Assembly (NCBI GenBank): GCA_963974935.1
Contig: CAXBEV010000009.1
Span: 78,357 to 142,356 of the forward strand
From: UBA4479 sp963974935
GTDB lineage: Bacteria > Pseudomonadota > Alphaproteobacteria > Rhodospirillales > Casp-alpha2
Reading direction: 5' to 3'
Length of the DNA: 64,000 bases
The position numbers were made by a program, and so were the translations under genes. The stretch's first letter is position 1. Each line of letters begins with the position of its first letter. Shown in pieces: positions 52,078-60,218 of the stretch. The notes under the pieces are model-generated. The model saw only the letters and a program-made list of their open reading frames with translations. It made no database searches and was not told the origin of the DNA.

Positions 52078-52089
52078 AAATTGTATTCA
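52078..52089. promoter_or_regulatory. operator-like site 1 (AAATTGTATTCA)
   Basis: First of two identical 12-bp sites, with arms TTG/CAA around TATT, like the TTG-N4-CAA boxes of FCD-type GntR regulators. On the minus strand it contains TACAAT, a good -10 for the dehydrogenase-GntR operon. The preceding TAT(C/A) is also shared, making a 16-base direct repeat with one difference. Confidence 0.6.
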
Positions 52090-52127
52090 AAAAGCAAGAA
52101 ACAAAATAAAATCCCCAAAAATAGGGG

Positions 52128-52156
52128 TTGCATGGGTATAAAATTGTATTCATTAT
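52128..52156 (+). promoter_or_regulatory. predicted promoter of the aminotransferase operon
   Basis: TTGCAT (52128-52133), 17-base spacer, CATTAT (52151-52156). The second operator-like site covers the spacer and the start of the -10, so a bound regulator would be expected to block RNA polymerase. Hexamers are imperfect; called by eye. Confidence 0.45.
52141..52152. promoter_or_regulatory. operator-like site 2 (AAATTGTATTCA)
   Basis: Exact copy of site 1, start-to-start distance 63 bp, almost exactly six helical turns, so two bound dimers would sit on the same face of the DNA. It overlaps the predicted promoter of the aminotransferase operon. Confidence 0.6.
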
Positions 52157-52218
52157 GCGTCGCAGTCCATAATCATATAAGATCGTTAGGGCCGCAGCCC
52201 GCGATCCGGAGAACCATC

Positions 52219-53391
52219 ATGAGCTATCGTAGCGGTCGCCACTTCCTGCAGATCCCGGGCCCTAGCCCCGTGCCCGACCGCATTTTGCGGGCCATGGACA
52301 TGCCTGTCATCGATCATCGGGGGCCGACCTTTGGTGCTCTGGGCGCGCGGGTTTTGGAAAAGCTTAAGGGCGTTTTCAAAACTGAATGCCCGGTGATCGT
52401 ATTTCCGGCATCCGGCACCGGCGCCTGGGAAGCCGCGATGGTGAACGTACTTAATCCTGGCGATAAAGTGCTGATGTTTGAAACCGGCCAGTTCGCCTCG
52501 CTCTGGCACGAACTGGCGACACGGATCGGCCTCGATCCCGAATTCATTCCCGGCGATTGGCGCCACGGTGTTGACCCGGAAAAAGTCGCCGCACGGCTCC
52601 GCGAAGATACCAACCACGAAATCAAAGCGGTCTGCTGCGTGCACAACGAAACATCGACCGGCGTCACGTCCCGAATTGGCGACGTCCGCAAAGCCATCGA
52701 CGCTACCGGCCATCCGGCACTGTTCATGGTCGATACTATTTCCGGCTTGGCATCCGCCGATTACCGTCATGACGAATGGGGTGTCGACGTCACCATCACC
52801 GGGTCACAAAAAGGCCTAATGCTGCCGCCGGGTCTGAGCTTCAACTGCGTTTCCAAAAAAGCTTTGGATGCACACGAAAACAGCGGCTTCAAAAAATCCT
52901 ATTGGGATTGGGGGCCGATGCTCGGCAACAATGCGAGTGGTTTCTTCCCGTATACGCCTGCGACCAATCTACTGTATGGCCTTGAAGAAGCGCTGAAAAT
53001 GATTCTCGATGAAGAGGGTTTGGAAAACGTCTTCGCGCGTCACAAGCGCCACGCCAAAGCCACCCGCATCGCCGTTGAGGCGTGGGGCTTGGAAGTGTTG
53101 TGCTTGGTCGAGGAAGAGCACTCGCCGGTACTGACCACGGTGCTGCTGCCGGACGGTCACGACGCCGACAACGTGCGCAAAATCATCTTGGAAAAATTCG
53201 ACATGTCGCTCGGCACTGGGCTCGGCAAAGTCAAAGGCAAAGTATTCCGCATCGGCCACTTGGGCGACATCAATGACCTCACGTTGTTGGGTGCGTTGAG
53301 TGGCGTCGAAATGGGGCTCAAACTCGCCGGCGTACCGATCAAAGACGGCGGCGTGCAAGCCGCCATGGCCTATCTGGGCAGCACGGCATAA
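52219..53391 (+). CDS. serine-glyoxylate aminotransferase family (class V, AGXT/SgaA-like)
   Basis: PLP-dependent class V aminotransferase of 390 residues. GRHFLQIPGPSPVPDRILRAM and IDHRGPTFGALGARVLE are family hallmarks; the Schiff-base Lys is K198 in ITGSQKGLMLPPG. It probably converts serine plus glyoxylate to hydroxypyruvate plus glycine, or a related pair such as alanine or aspartate donors. The frame is open to 52036, but ATG 52219 with GGAGAA 7 bases upstream gives the family N-terminus. First gene of a three-gene operon with a crotonase and a CoA-transferase. Confidence 0.9.
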   Translation: MSYRSGRHFLQIPGPSPVPDRILRAMDMPVIDHRGPTFGALGARVLEKLKGVFKTECPVIVFPASGTGAWEAAMVNVLNPGDKVLMFETGQFASLWHELATRIGLDPEFIPGDWRHGVDPEKVAARLREDTNHEIKAVCCVHNETSTGVTSRIGDVRKAIDATGHPALFMVDTISGLASADYRHDEWGVDVTITGSQKGLMLPPGLSFNCVSKKALDAHENSGFKKSYWDWGPMLGNNASGFFPYTPATNLLYGLEEALKMILDEEGLENVFARHKRHAKATRIAVEAWGLEVLCLVEEEHSPVLTTVLLPDGHDADNVRKIILEKFDMSLGTGLGKVKGKVFRIGHLGDINDLTLLGALSGVEMGLKLAGVPIKDGGVQAAMAYLGSTA

Positions 53392-53402
53392 GGGGTTTAG
53401 AC

Positions 53403-54188
53403 GTGAGCGACGAACAGATCCTTGTTGAGCGGTCCGAAAACGACATCGTTACGGTCACGCTGAACCGTCCGGAAAAACTCAATGCGCTGACCAAAAATAT
53501 GTGGGGCAGGCTCGGCGATGTGTTCGCCGAGCTTTCCGCCGACGACAGTGTACGCTGCATCGTCATCACCGGCGCGGGCGAAAAATCATTCAGCCCCGGC
53601 AACGACATTTCCGAATTTGAAACAGATCGTTCGAATTCAGAGAAAGCCGCTGCCTATGGTGCATTAATGGCCCGCAACATCGACACCATGAAGGCCTGCC
53701 CGCATCCGACGCTCGCCGCCATTCGCGGTATCTGCGTTGGCGGTGGTATGGAAATCGCCGGTCTCTGCGATGTGCGCATTTGCGGCGAAAGCAGCCGCTT
53801 CGGCGCCCCGATTGCCAAGCTGGGCCTGGTCATGGGTTACCATGAGATCGGCGCGCTCAGCGGCTTGGTCGGCAAGACGGCGGCGTTAGAGATTTTGCTC
53901 GAAGGGCACATCTTGGATTCCGAAACTGCGCTCAGGCTCGGCGTGGTGACACGGGTGGTCCCCGACGAGACCGTCATGGTCGAAGCATTTGAAGCGGCAG
54001 AGCGGATCGCGGCGGGTGCACCGTTGGTGCATCGCTGGCACAAGAAATTCCTGAAACGCCTACAAGATCCGACGCCGCTCAGCGATGCTGAGATTGCGGA
54101 AGGGTATGCGTGTTACGACACCGAAGATTTCAAAGAAGGCTACAACGCCTTTTTGCAGAAAAAGACACCGGCCTTCAAAGGTCGATAA
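53403..54188 (+). CDS. enoyl-CoA hydratase/isomerase (crotonase) family protein, one catalytic Glu missing
   Basis: Crotonase-fold acyl-CoA enzyme of 261 residues. The oxyanion-hole segments SPGNDISEF and CVGGGMEIAGLCD are present, with E117 matching crotonase Glu144. The position of Glu164 is Ile (I137, in FGAPIAKLG), so simple hydratase chemistry is unlikely; an isomerase, decarboxylase, hydrolase or retro-type reaction is possible. Starts at GTG 53403 after AAGGGG, 11 bases past the aminotransferase stop. The CoA-transferase downstream probably supplies its CoA ester. Confidence 0.87.
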   Translation: MSDEQILVERSENDIVTVTLNRPEKLNALTKNMWGRLGDVFAELSADDSVRCIVITGAGEKSFSPGNDISEFETDRSNSEKAAAYGALMARNIDTMKACPHPTLAAIRGICVGGGMEIAGLCDVRICGESSRFGAPIAKLGLVMGYHEIGALSGLVGKTAALEILLEGHILDSETALRLGVVTRVVPDETVMVEAFEAAERIAAGAPLVHRWHKKFLKRLQDPTPLSDAEIAEGYACYDTEDFKEGYNAFLQKKTPAFKGR

Positions 54189-54214
54189 AAATAAAACTGG
54201 GGGAGGCTTGATCC

Positions 54215-55438
54215 ATGAGCCAAGAATCACATAAGAAATTTGGCCCATTGTCCGGTATGAAAGTGATTGAGCTTTCACACATTATGGCGGGACCCGTCTG
54301 CGGCCTAATGCTGGCCGACATGGGCGCGGATGTGATCAAGGTGGAGAAAATTCCGGGCGGCGATGATTCGCGGCGTTTTTTGCCGCCGGACATCGAAGGC
54401 GAGTCTGCGGCCTATATGATGATGAACCGCAACAAACGTGGCATCGCCTTGGACCTGAAGACCGAAGGCGGCAAGCGGGTGTTGCGAAAGCTATTGGCAG
54501 ACGCGGACGCAGTGACGGAAAACTACCGCCACGACACCATGCAGAAATTAGGCTTGGGCTACGAAGATTTGCGTAAGGATAACCCGGGCCTGATCTATTG
54601 CGCGATTTCCGGCTTTGGTCGTACCGGCCCCTATGCGGAGCGCGGCGGTTTTGATCTGATCGCACAGGGTATGAGTGGGCTGATGTCGTTCACCGGCGAA
54701 GGCCCAGGGCGTCCGCCTTGCAAAGTCGGCGCGCCGGTCACCGACATCACGGCCGGGATTTTGGCCGCATACGGGATTTTGGCGGCCTATGTGCACAAGT
54801 TAAAAACCGGCGAAGGACAGGTCGTCGATACCTCATTATTTGAAGCCGGAATCGTGCACACCTATTGGCAGAGCGCGATTGCGCTGGCAACCGGCGTCGC
54901 ACCCGGACCGATGGGCTCGGCACATCCACTGAACGGCCCCTATCAAGCGTTCGAAACCAAGGACGGTTGGATCACGATCGGCGCTGCGAACCAACGCAAT
55001 TGGGAACGCCTGCTGGACGCCATGGAAGCCTCCGAGCTCGCTGACGATCCTCGCTTTAAGACGAATACGGATCGGATGGCCAACCTCAAAGATTTAGAAG
55101 CGGTGCTGACCCCGGTGTTTCAAGGCCGCACACAAAGCGATTGGCTCGCGCGTCTTGAAGCCGCCGGAGTGCCTGCAGGCCCGGTATTGAATGTCTGCGA
55201 AATGTTTGAAGACCCGCACGCCCAGGCCCGCGATATGATCCCGACCGTTGAACATGCGACGATTGGCCCAATGCGCACCCTCGGCCTGCCGGTCAAACTG
55301 TCCGAGACGCCGGGCAAAGTCGCCACCGCAGCACCGGTGTTCGGTCAGCACACAAAAGATGTGCTGGGTGAACATGGTTTTACCGCAGACGAGATCGCGA
55401 CCCTGGCGGATGAAGGCGCGATTGGGGTCGCTGAATAA
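54215..55438 (+). CDS. class III CoA-transferase (CaiB/BaiF family)
   Basis: Transfers CoA between carboxylic acids through a covalent aspartyl intermediate. 407 residues; MKVIELSHIMAGPVCGLMLADMGADVIKVE is the family start (given in part: GPVCGLMLADMGADVIKVE), and the catalytic Asp is in GEGQVVDTSLFEAG (about D204). KRGIALDLKTEGG and LQAFE-type segments are also typical. The CoA donor and acceptor are unknown. Third gene of the operon, likely activating the acid handled by the crotonase. Confidence 0.9.
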   Translation: MSQESHKKFGPLSGMKVIELSHIMAGPVCGLMLADMGADVIKVEKIPGGDDSRRFLPPDIEGESAAYMMMNRNKRGIALDLKTEGGKRVLRKLLADADAVTENYRHDTMQKLGLGYEDLRKDNPGLIYCAISGFGRTGPYAERGGFDLIAQGMSGLMSFTGEGPGRPPCKVGAPVTDITAGILAAYGILAAYVHKLKTGEGQVVDTSLFEAGIVHTYWQSAIALATGVAPGPMGSAHPLNGPYQAFETKDGWITIGAANQRNWERLLDAMEASELADDPRFKTNTDRMANLKDLEAVLTPVFQGRTQSDWLARLEAAGVPAGPVLNVCEMFEDPHAQARDMIPTVEHATIGPMRTLGLPVKLSETPGKVATAAPVFGQHTKDVLGEHGFTADEIATLADEGAIGVAE

Positions 55439-55445
55439 GCGCCAG

Positions 55446-56186
55446 TCAGGCGAGCGCAGCATCCAATGCGGCACACTTTTCGGAAACCGAAATATCAGCG
55501 AGCGACGTGACTTCGAGCGCATGATCATTATGCACCTCGTCGCTGGCCCGCGCGGCAACCGTTGCATCACGAGCATCCAATAGCGCTTCGATGGTTGGGC
55601 CGAACAATTCCAGCATAGACGTGATCCACATGTTCACGGCGCCGGACGGCGCATCATGGGTGACACGGAAATTTTCCAACATCCGTTTCACGTCCGCCGC
55701 CGGATACCACGTCTCACCGGTCACCCACCGGTTGGTGGTAAACAATCGTTGCGCCTGCCCAGCCGTATCTATAGAGATCGCAATGATGTGCGAGACGGCA
55801 TCATTATCATCGGGATGCGCGTCAGGAATACGCTGAACACCTTCTGGAAATCCGCGCGGACGCAAAAATGTATGGAAGTGACCATGCTCGTCCGCCCACT
55901 GGTTGTCCCGCTTATCGGGCGGGTGCGCATGATAATAATACTGCGCGTGGGTATCCCAATCGTAGACATCGCCGTTCGGATAATGATCCCATTGATAAAA
56001 ATCCGGACTGTCTTTCAATATTTCACCGACCACGCTGCTGCCTTGGTCAAGAAGCTGCTGCTCCGCCTGCAGCACACGTTCGCCCGCCGCGCGCATCGCC
56101 ATCATCCGTGCGCGCGGTACGCCGTCGAGGACAGTCGGGACGATGGGGATCAAGGGCAGCAGAGGGTTTCTCAAGGTCGTCAACAA
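55446..56186 (-). CDS. hypothetical His/Tyr/Asp-rich protein (possibly DUF6969)
   Basis: 246 residues without signal peptide. A central segment is crowded with His, Tyr, Trp and Asp (DWDTHAQYYYHAHPPDKRDN, then WADEHGHFHTFLRPRG), an attractive metal or heme site, followed by HIIAISIDTAGQAQRLF and a helical C-terminus. I think this resembles the DUF6969 family but am not certain. It starts 5 bases after the serine protease gene and shares its strand, so the two probably form an operon. Confidence 0.7.
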   Translation of the reverse strand: MLTTLRNPLLPLIPIVPTVLDGVPRARMMAMRAAGERVLQAEQQLLDQGSSVVGEILKDSPDFYQWDHYPNGDVYDWDTHAQYYYHAHPPDKRDNQWADEHGHFHTFLRPRGFPEGVQRIPDAHPDDNDAVSHIIAISIDTAGQAQRLFTTNRWVTGETWYPAADVKRMLENFRVTHDAPSGAVNMWITSMLELFGPTIEALLDARDATVAARASDEVHNDHALEVTSLADISVSEKCAALDAALA

Positions 56187-56191
56187 AGCTC

Positions 56192-57148
56192 CTAGGGTGT
56201 GGCGACGGTCAATGTCACGGTGCGCAGCGCATCGCCACGACGAAAGCTGATCGACACCGGATCATCGGGCCGCACCATATAGAATGCGGCGTTTGCCTGG
56301 GCGCGTGACGTGATGCGAAGACTATCGATTTTGGTAATGATGTCGGCGGCTTCAATACCTGCCTGAAACGCGGCACCGTCGACGTCGACACGGGTGACCA
56401 TCACGCCGCCGGTGTTTGCCTGTAGTGCGGGCGGCACAGCGGCAACATCCAGACCGACCCGACCCTGGCGCACCGTGCCGTAATCCCGCAAGTCCGTGAC
56501 CACGCGCATCAACAATGCCGCTGAGGTCGCAAAATTCACGCCGATATCCGCATCACTGTTCTTGGTGAAGATCGCTGAGACCAGACCGACCAACCGTTGA
56601 TCCGCATCCACCAACGCCCCACCCGATCCGCCCGGATTCACCGAGGCGTCGGTCTGAATGAAATCTTCAATCTGGTTAAATCCGATGCCCGACCGCGCGA
56701 GTGCTGAAACCACGCCACAGGTGACGCTGAGCCCGAGACCGAACTGATTGCCGATGGCACACACCGGGTCAGCCAGATCCGGCGACGGCGCGAGCAACAA
56801 TAAAGGCACGTCGGCCTCAATTTTAAGAAGTGCAATGTCGGTGAGCGGATCGCGACCGATGATTTTGCTCGCGAAGACACGTCCATCCGTGAGCATCACC
56901 TCGACGTTTTTGGCGTCACCGATGACATGCGCATTGGTGGCGATGTAACCGCCGGCCAGCACGGCGACGCCGGTTCCTTCAGGATCACGGGGGGCGCCCT
57001 CAGCGCCGACGCCGCGCGCCTGCAAAGACCAATCGGGTTTGAGACGCACGACGGCATCCAATACCGTGGCATCGAACGCCGGGGCGGGCGTGGCGAAACC
57101 GCTCAGTACCACTGCGAAAATAACAAATATGAAACGTGATCTATACAT
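56192..57148 (-). CDS. secreted S1C (DegP/HtrA-like) serine protease with PDZ domain
   Basis: 318 residues. A signal peptide (about 1-24, ending APAFA) is followed by a trypsin-like domain with a complete triad: His in ATNAHVIG, Asp in PLTDIALLKI, Ser in NPGGSGGAL. One PDZ domain (about 215-310; GVMVTRVDVDGAAFQAGI) follows. Probably a periplasmic quality-control or regulatory protease. The frame opens with TTG at 57160; ATG 57148 is preferred. Co-directional with the His-rich gene. Confidence 0.89.
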   Translation of the reverse strand: MYRSRFIFVIFAVVLSGFATPAPAFDATVLDAVVRLKPDWSLQARGVGAEGAPRDPEGTGVAVLAGGYIATNAHVIGDAKNVEVMLTDGRVFASKIIGRDPLTDIALLKIEADVPLLLLAPSPDLADPVCAIGNQFGLGLSVTCGVVSALARSGIGFNQIEDFIQTDASVNPGGSGGALVDADQRLVGLVSAIFTKNSDADIGVNFATSAALLMRVVTDLRDYGTVRQGRVGLDVAAVPPALQANTGGVMVTRVDVDGAAFQAGIEAADIITKIDSLRITSRAQANAAFYMVRPDDPVSISFRRGDALRTVTLTVATP

Positions 57149-57241
57149 ATCGAGAAACAAGATGACGCGCCGAGCGCAATCCGTAAACTCCGAGGTGAGG
57201 TTACGCTGCGTTTTTACGCAGAAAATTAGGAAGCGTCCGAG

Positions 57242-58300
57242 ATGAGCAAAACGTTGAGCCGCGAAAACGATGTCATGACGACGTTTCCCCGCGCTTTATT
57301 GGCGCACGCGCCGACCCCGCTCGACCCCCTTTCAGCGATCATGGCCGAGACCGGGCACCCGCACCTATATGTGAAGCGGGACGACCTGACCGGCCTCGCG
57401 ATGGGCGGGAACAAGGCACGCCAGCTCGAGTACTATTTTGGCCAAGCCGTGCATGAAGGCGCAGACACGGTGCTGATCACCGGTGCCGTCCAATCCAACT
57501 TCGTGCGCCAATGCGCGGCGGCAGCCCGGAAGCTCAGGCTCAACTGTGAAATCCAACTCGAAGACCGGGTCAACAATATGCCGGGCGGCCAAGAAAAGAC
57601 CGGTAATTTTTTGTTGGATCGCATCTTGGGCGTAAAAATCCATCGCTTCTCGGTCGGCGAAGATGAAAATGCCGCCGACGAAAACTTGGACCGTATCGCC
57701 GCGGGACTCCGCGCAAAAGGCGCCAAGCCCTATGTCATTCACTTGGGCGCCGACCATGCGCCGCTGGGGGCGCTCGGCTATGTAGATTGTGCCCGAGAAA
57801 TCATCCAGCAGACCACCGAACTCGGCGTGCCGCTGAAAGCCGTCGTCGTCGCCAGCGGCAGCGCTGCATCACACGCTGGCATCGTCTGTGGGCTGCGCCA
57901 TTATGGCTCAAATGCGATTGTGCATGGCATTTGTGTGCGCCGCGCCGCCGCGCTGCAAACGCCCCGGGTGCTGAAACGCAGCCGTGACCTGGCCAACATG
58001 TTGGGCCGCCCAGGTCTTATACAAGACCACGACGTGATCACCACCGACGCGTTCATCGGCGAGGGCTACGGCAAGCCGACGGTGGGCACCATGGCCGCAA
58101 TTGAAAAAGCAGCGCGCGCTGAAACCCTGTTGCTAGACCCGGTCTATAGCGGCAAGTCCTTCGACGGCCTGCTCGGGTTGTTGGCCGAAGGGGCGCTGCC
58201 CAAAGACGGGGCCTGCGTCTATATCCACACGGGTGGCACGCCGGCCATATTCGCCTACAGTCATTTGTGGAATACATTCAGTGCGGTAGCGCATCCATGA
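57242..58300 (+). CDS. PLP-dependent D-cysteine desulfhydrase / ACC deaminase family protein
   Basis: Fold-type II PLP enzyme of 352 residues. KRDDLTGLAMGGNKARQLEY holds the PLP Lys (K58); QSNFVRQCAAAARKL and the C-terminal HTGGTPAIFAY are typical. Members act on D-cysteine, ACC, cysteate or similar beta-substituted amino acids. Compared with the paralog at 61903 it has AMGG rather than SSGG and lacks the CuyA-like features, so its substrate may differ. AGGAAG precedes the ATG. Stop overlaps the next start as ATGA. Confidence 0.84.
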   Translation: MSKTLSRENDVMTTFPRALLAHAPTPLDPLSAIMAETGHPHLYVKRDDLTGLAMGGNKARQLEYYFGQAVHEGADTVLITGAVQSNFVRQCAAAARKLRLNCEIQLEDRVNNMPGGQEKTGNFLLDRILGVKIHRFSVGEDENAADENLDRIAAGLRAKGAKPYVIHLGADHAPLGALGYVDCAREIIQQTTELGVPLKAVVVASGSAASHAGIVCGLRHYGSNAIVHGICVRRAAALQTPRVLKRSRDLANMLGRPGLIQDHDVITTDAFIGEGYGKPTVGTMAAIEKAARAETLLLDPVYSGKSFDGLLGLLAEGALPKDGACVYIHTGGTPAIFAYSHLWNTFSAVAHP

Positions 58301-58788
58301 AACTGCCCCGCACGCTCCGCCTTGACCCGTCCGACGGTCGGGTTTTTCACGACGCCGCAAATCCCGGCGAATGGGCGGTCACCGGCACGTTCGCGTTCGT
58401 CGACGCGACGCCGACCGAGATGGACAACAAAACGCAGATCGCGTTTCGAAGCGGTTGGCTAGGTGTCGAAAGCTTTGGCCGGTCGACCTTCATACAAGTC
58501 GCCGTGGCGCCTGAGGTCGAGGTCGACGCCGCCACCCGCGCGCTGGCCGCACACTTGTTTGATCGCTTCGGTGCGCCCGACATGCTCGCCGCCCTTGAGG
58601 CGGCCCGCACGGAAATCGCCCACGCCGCGTCACTCTCCGACCACCCCGCCGGCACGCTGTTGGCTATTGAACGCGAGATGCACGACGATGGTATTTCCGA
58701 ACGTATCCGCATCGTCCCTCGCTCCGACGACGACGGCGGCCACGCCACGATCTGGTCTTTTGAGGAAGAGCCGGACGATCAGAGTTAA
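58297..58788 (+). CDS. hypothetical protein (possibly DUF6505)
   Basis: 163 residues beginning MKLPRTLRLDPSDGRVF, with GEWAVTGTFAFVDA and FRSGWLGVESFGRSTF; small, acidic at the C-terminus, no membrane segment. It resembles a small alphaproteobacterial family that I recall as DUF6505; function unknown. The ATG overlaps the desulfhydrase stop by 4 bases, so the pair is translationally coupled; a longer frame from 58267 is rejected for that reason. Confidence 0.72.
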   Translation: MKLPRTLRLDPSDGRVFHDAANPGEWAVTGTFAFVDATPTEMDNKTQIAFRSGWLGVESFGRSTFIQVAVAPEVEVDAATRALAAHLFDRFGAPDMLAALEAARTEIAHAASLSDHPAGTLLAIEREMHDDGISERIRIVPRSDDDGGHATIWSFEEEPDDQS

Positions 58789-58799
58789 CAGGCGCAAAG

Positions 58800-58820
58800 A
58801 AATGATTTCCGCGATCATTT
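58800..58820. terminator. weak bidirectional hairpin between convergent genes
   Basis: Arms AAATGAT (58800-58806) and ATCATTT (58814-58820) with a 7-base loop, between the stops of the DUF6505-like gene and the gltL-like gene. AT-rich ends could serve as a weak terminator in either direction. Confidence 0.35.
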
Positions 58821-58835
58821 AGCCACGCGGTGCGG

Positions 58836-59564
58836 CTAGTGGTTCAGAATCTTCGACAAGAAATCCTTTGCGCGGTCGCTCTCAGGGTTGCCGAAAAAGT
58901 CTTCGGTACTTCGGTCTTCGACGATGGCGCCCTCGTCCATAAAGATCACCCGGTCCGCGACCTTTTTCGCGAAACCCATTTCGTGAGTCACGACCATCAT
59001 CGTCATACCTTCTTTGGCAAGCTCGACCATCACGTCGAGAACCTCATTGATCATCTCTGGGTCAAGTGCGGAGGTGGGCTCGTCAAACAGCATGACGATC
59101 GGGTCCATGACAAGTGAGCGTGCAATCGCCACACGTTGTTGCTGCCCCCCCGAGAGTTGGCCCGGGTGTTTATCGATATGCTCTGACAACCCGACGCGGT
59201 CGAGAAAAAGCTCGGCCCGCGACACCGCTTCGTCACGGCTACGTTTCAAAACCTTTTCCTGTGCTAGGCACAGGTTCTCGCGCACCGTCATATGCGGATA
59301 AAGTTCGAAGTGTTGAAAAACCATGCCGATGCGCGCACGCAGCGCCGTAAGGTTTGTGCCCTTGGCGGTAATATCCGCGCCGTCGACGACGATACGCCCT
59401 TGCTGCACCGGCTCCAGCCCGTTGACGCATTTGATCAACGTCGATTTACCCGAACCCGATGGTCCGCAAACGACGACGACTTCTTTTTGGCTCACCTGAG
59501 ATGTGCAGTCTTTAAGAACCTGGAAGTCGCCATACCATTTACTTATTTTTTCAATATCGATCAT
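58836..59564 (-). CDS. gltL: acidic amino acid ABC transporter ATP-binding protein (GltL type)
   Basis: 242 residues beginning IDIEKISKWYGDFQVLKDC as in GltL. Walker A is CGPSGSGKST, the signature is LSGGQQQRVAIARSL, Walker B is VMLFDEPTSALDPE, and the H-loop is VVTHEMGFA. The frame extends to 59615, but ATG 59564 overlaps the upstream permease stop as ATGA. Last gene of the operon that starts with the CuyA-like lyase. By close resemblance to E. coli GltL it should energise glutamate/aspartate-like uptake. Confidence 0.92.
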   Translation of the reverse strand: MIDIEKISKWYGDFQVLKDCTSQVSQKEVVVVCGPSGSGKSTLIKCVNGLEPVQQGRIVVDGADITAKGTNLTALRARIGMVFQHFELYPHMTVRENLCLAQEKVLKRSRDEAVSRAELFLDRVGLSEHIDKHPGQLSGGQQQRVAIARSLVMDPIVMLFDEPTSALDPEMINEVLDVMVELAKEGMTMMVVTHEMGFAKKVADRVIFMDEGAIVEDRSTEDFFGNPESDRAKDFLSKILNH

Positions 59565-60217
59565 GTCGCCATCCGATCTCTCATGCGCTTCACAAGAACC
59601 GATCCGGTGAAGCAAATTACAAAGTAAACGAGCGCTGCAAATACATACATCTCGACAAGGCGCCCCTCGGTGCGCGCAACGATGGATGACGTCGTCATGA
59701 AATCACGAAGGCTCACGACGAAGACCAATGATGTATCTTGAAAAAGGATGATCCCTTGCGTGACAAGAATGGGGATCATGTTTCGAAACGCTTGGGGCAG
59801 GATGATGTATCGTTGTATTTGCCAGTAACCGAGGCCGGTCGATTGCCCTGCGTATTTCTGACCCCTGGCGACGCTTTGGATGCCGGCGCGCATGATCTCT
59901 GAATAATACGCCGCCTCAAATAGAACGAAGGCGATCAAGGCCGAATAGAAACTACCGACCGGTCGCCCCAACACCAAAGGCACAAGGAAATAGAACCAAA
60001 AAATCACCAAGATCAGCGGAACCGAGCGAATGAGGTTTACATATCCCGCCGCGATGAGTGCGAGTGGCAGAATGCCGGAAAGCCTGGCAAGCGCCAGCAA
60101 GGTCCCAAGCACAATGCCCCCTATGACAGCCAGAAACGTCAGCCAAAGACTGAGTTGCAGGCCTTCCCAAAGGAAAGGCAAAGAGTTCCAAATGACGCCA
60201 AAATCAAAATCTGTCAT
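59561..60217 (-). CDS. gltK: acidic amino acid ABC transporter permease (GltK type)
   Basis: 218-residue inner-membrane permease with about five helices. FEAAYYSEIMRAGIQSVARGQ is the coupling motif, and GIILFQDTSLVFVVSLRDF matches GltK closely. It pairs with the GltJ-type permease one base upstream and overlaps the ATPase gene by 4 bases. Confidence 0.92.
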   Translation of the reverse strand: MTDFDFGVIWNSLPFLWEGLQLSLWLTFLAVIGGIVLGTLLALARLSGILPLALIAAGYVNLIRSVPLILVIFWFYFLVPLVLGRPVGSFYSALIAFVLFEAAYYSEIMRAGIQSVARGQKYAGQSTGLGYWQIQRYIILPQAFRNMIPILVTQGIILFQDTSLVFVVSLRDFMTTSSIVARTEGRLVEMYVFAALVYFVICFTGSVLVKRMRDRMAT

Positions 60218-60218
60218 A

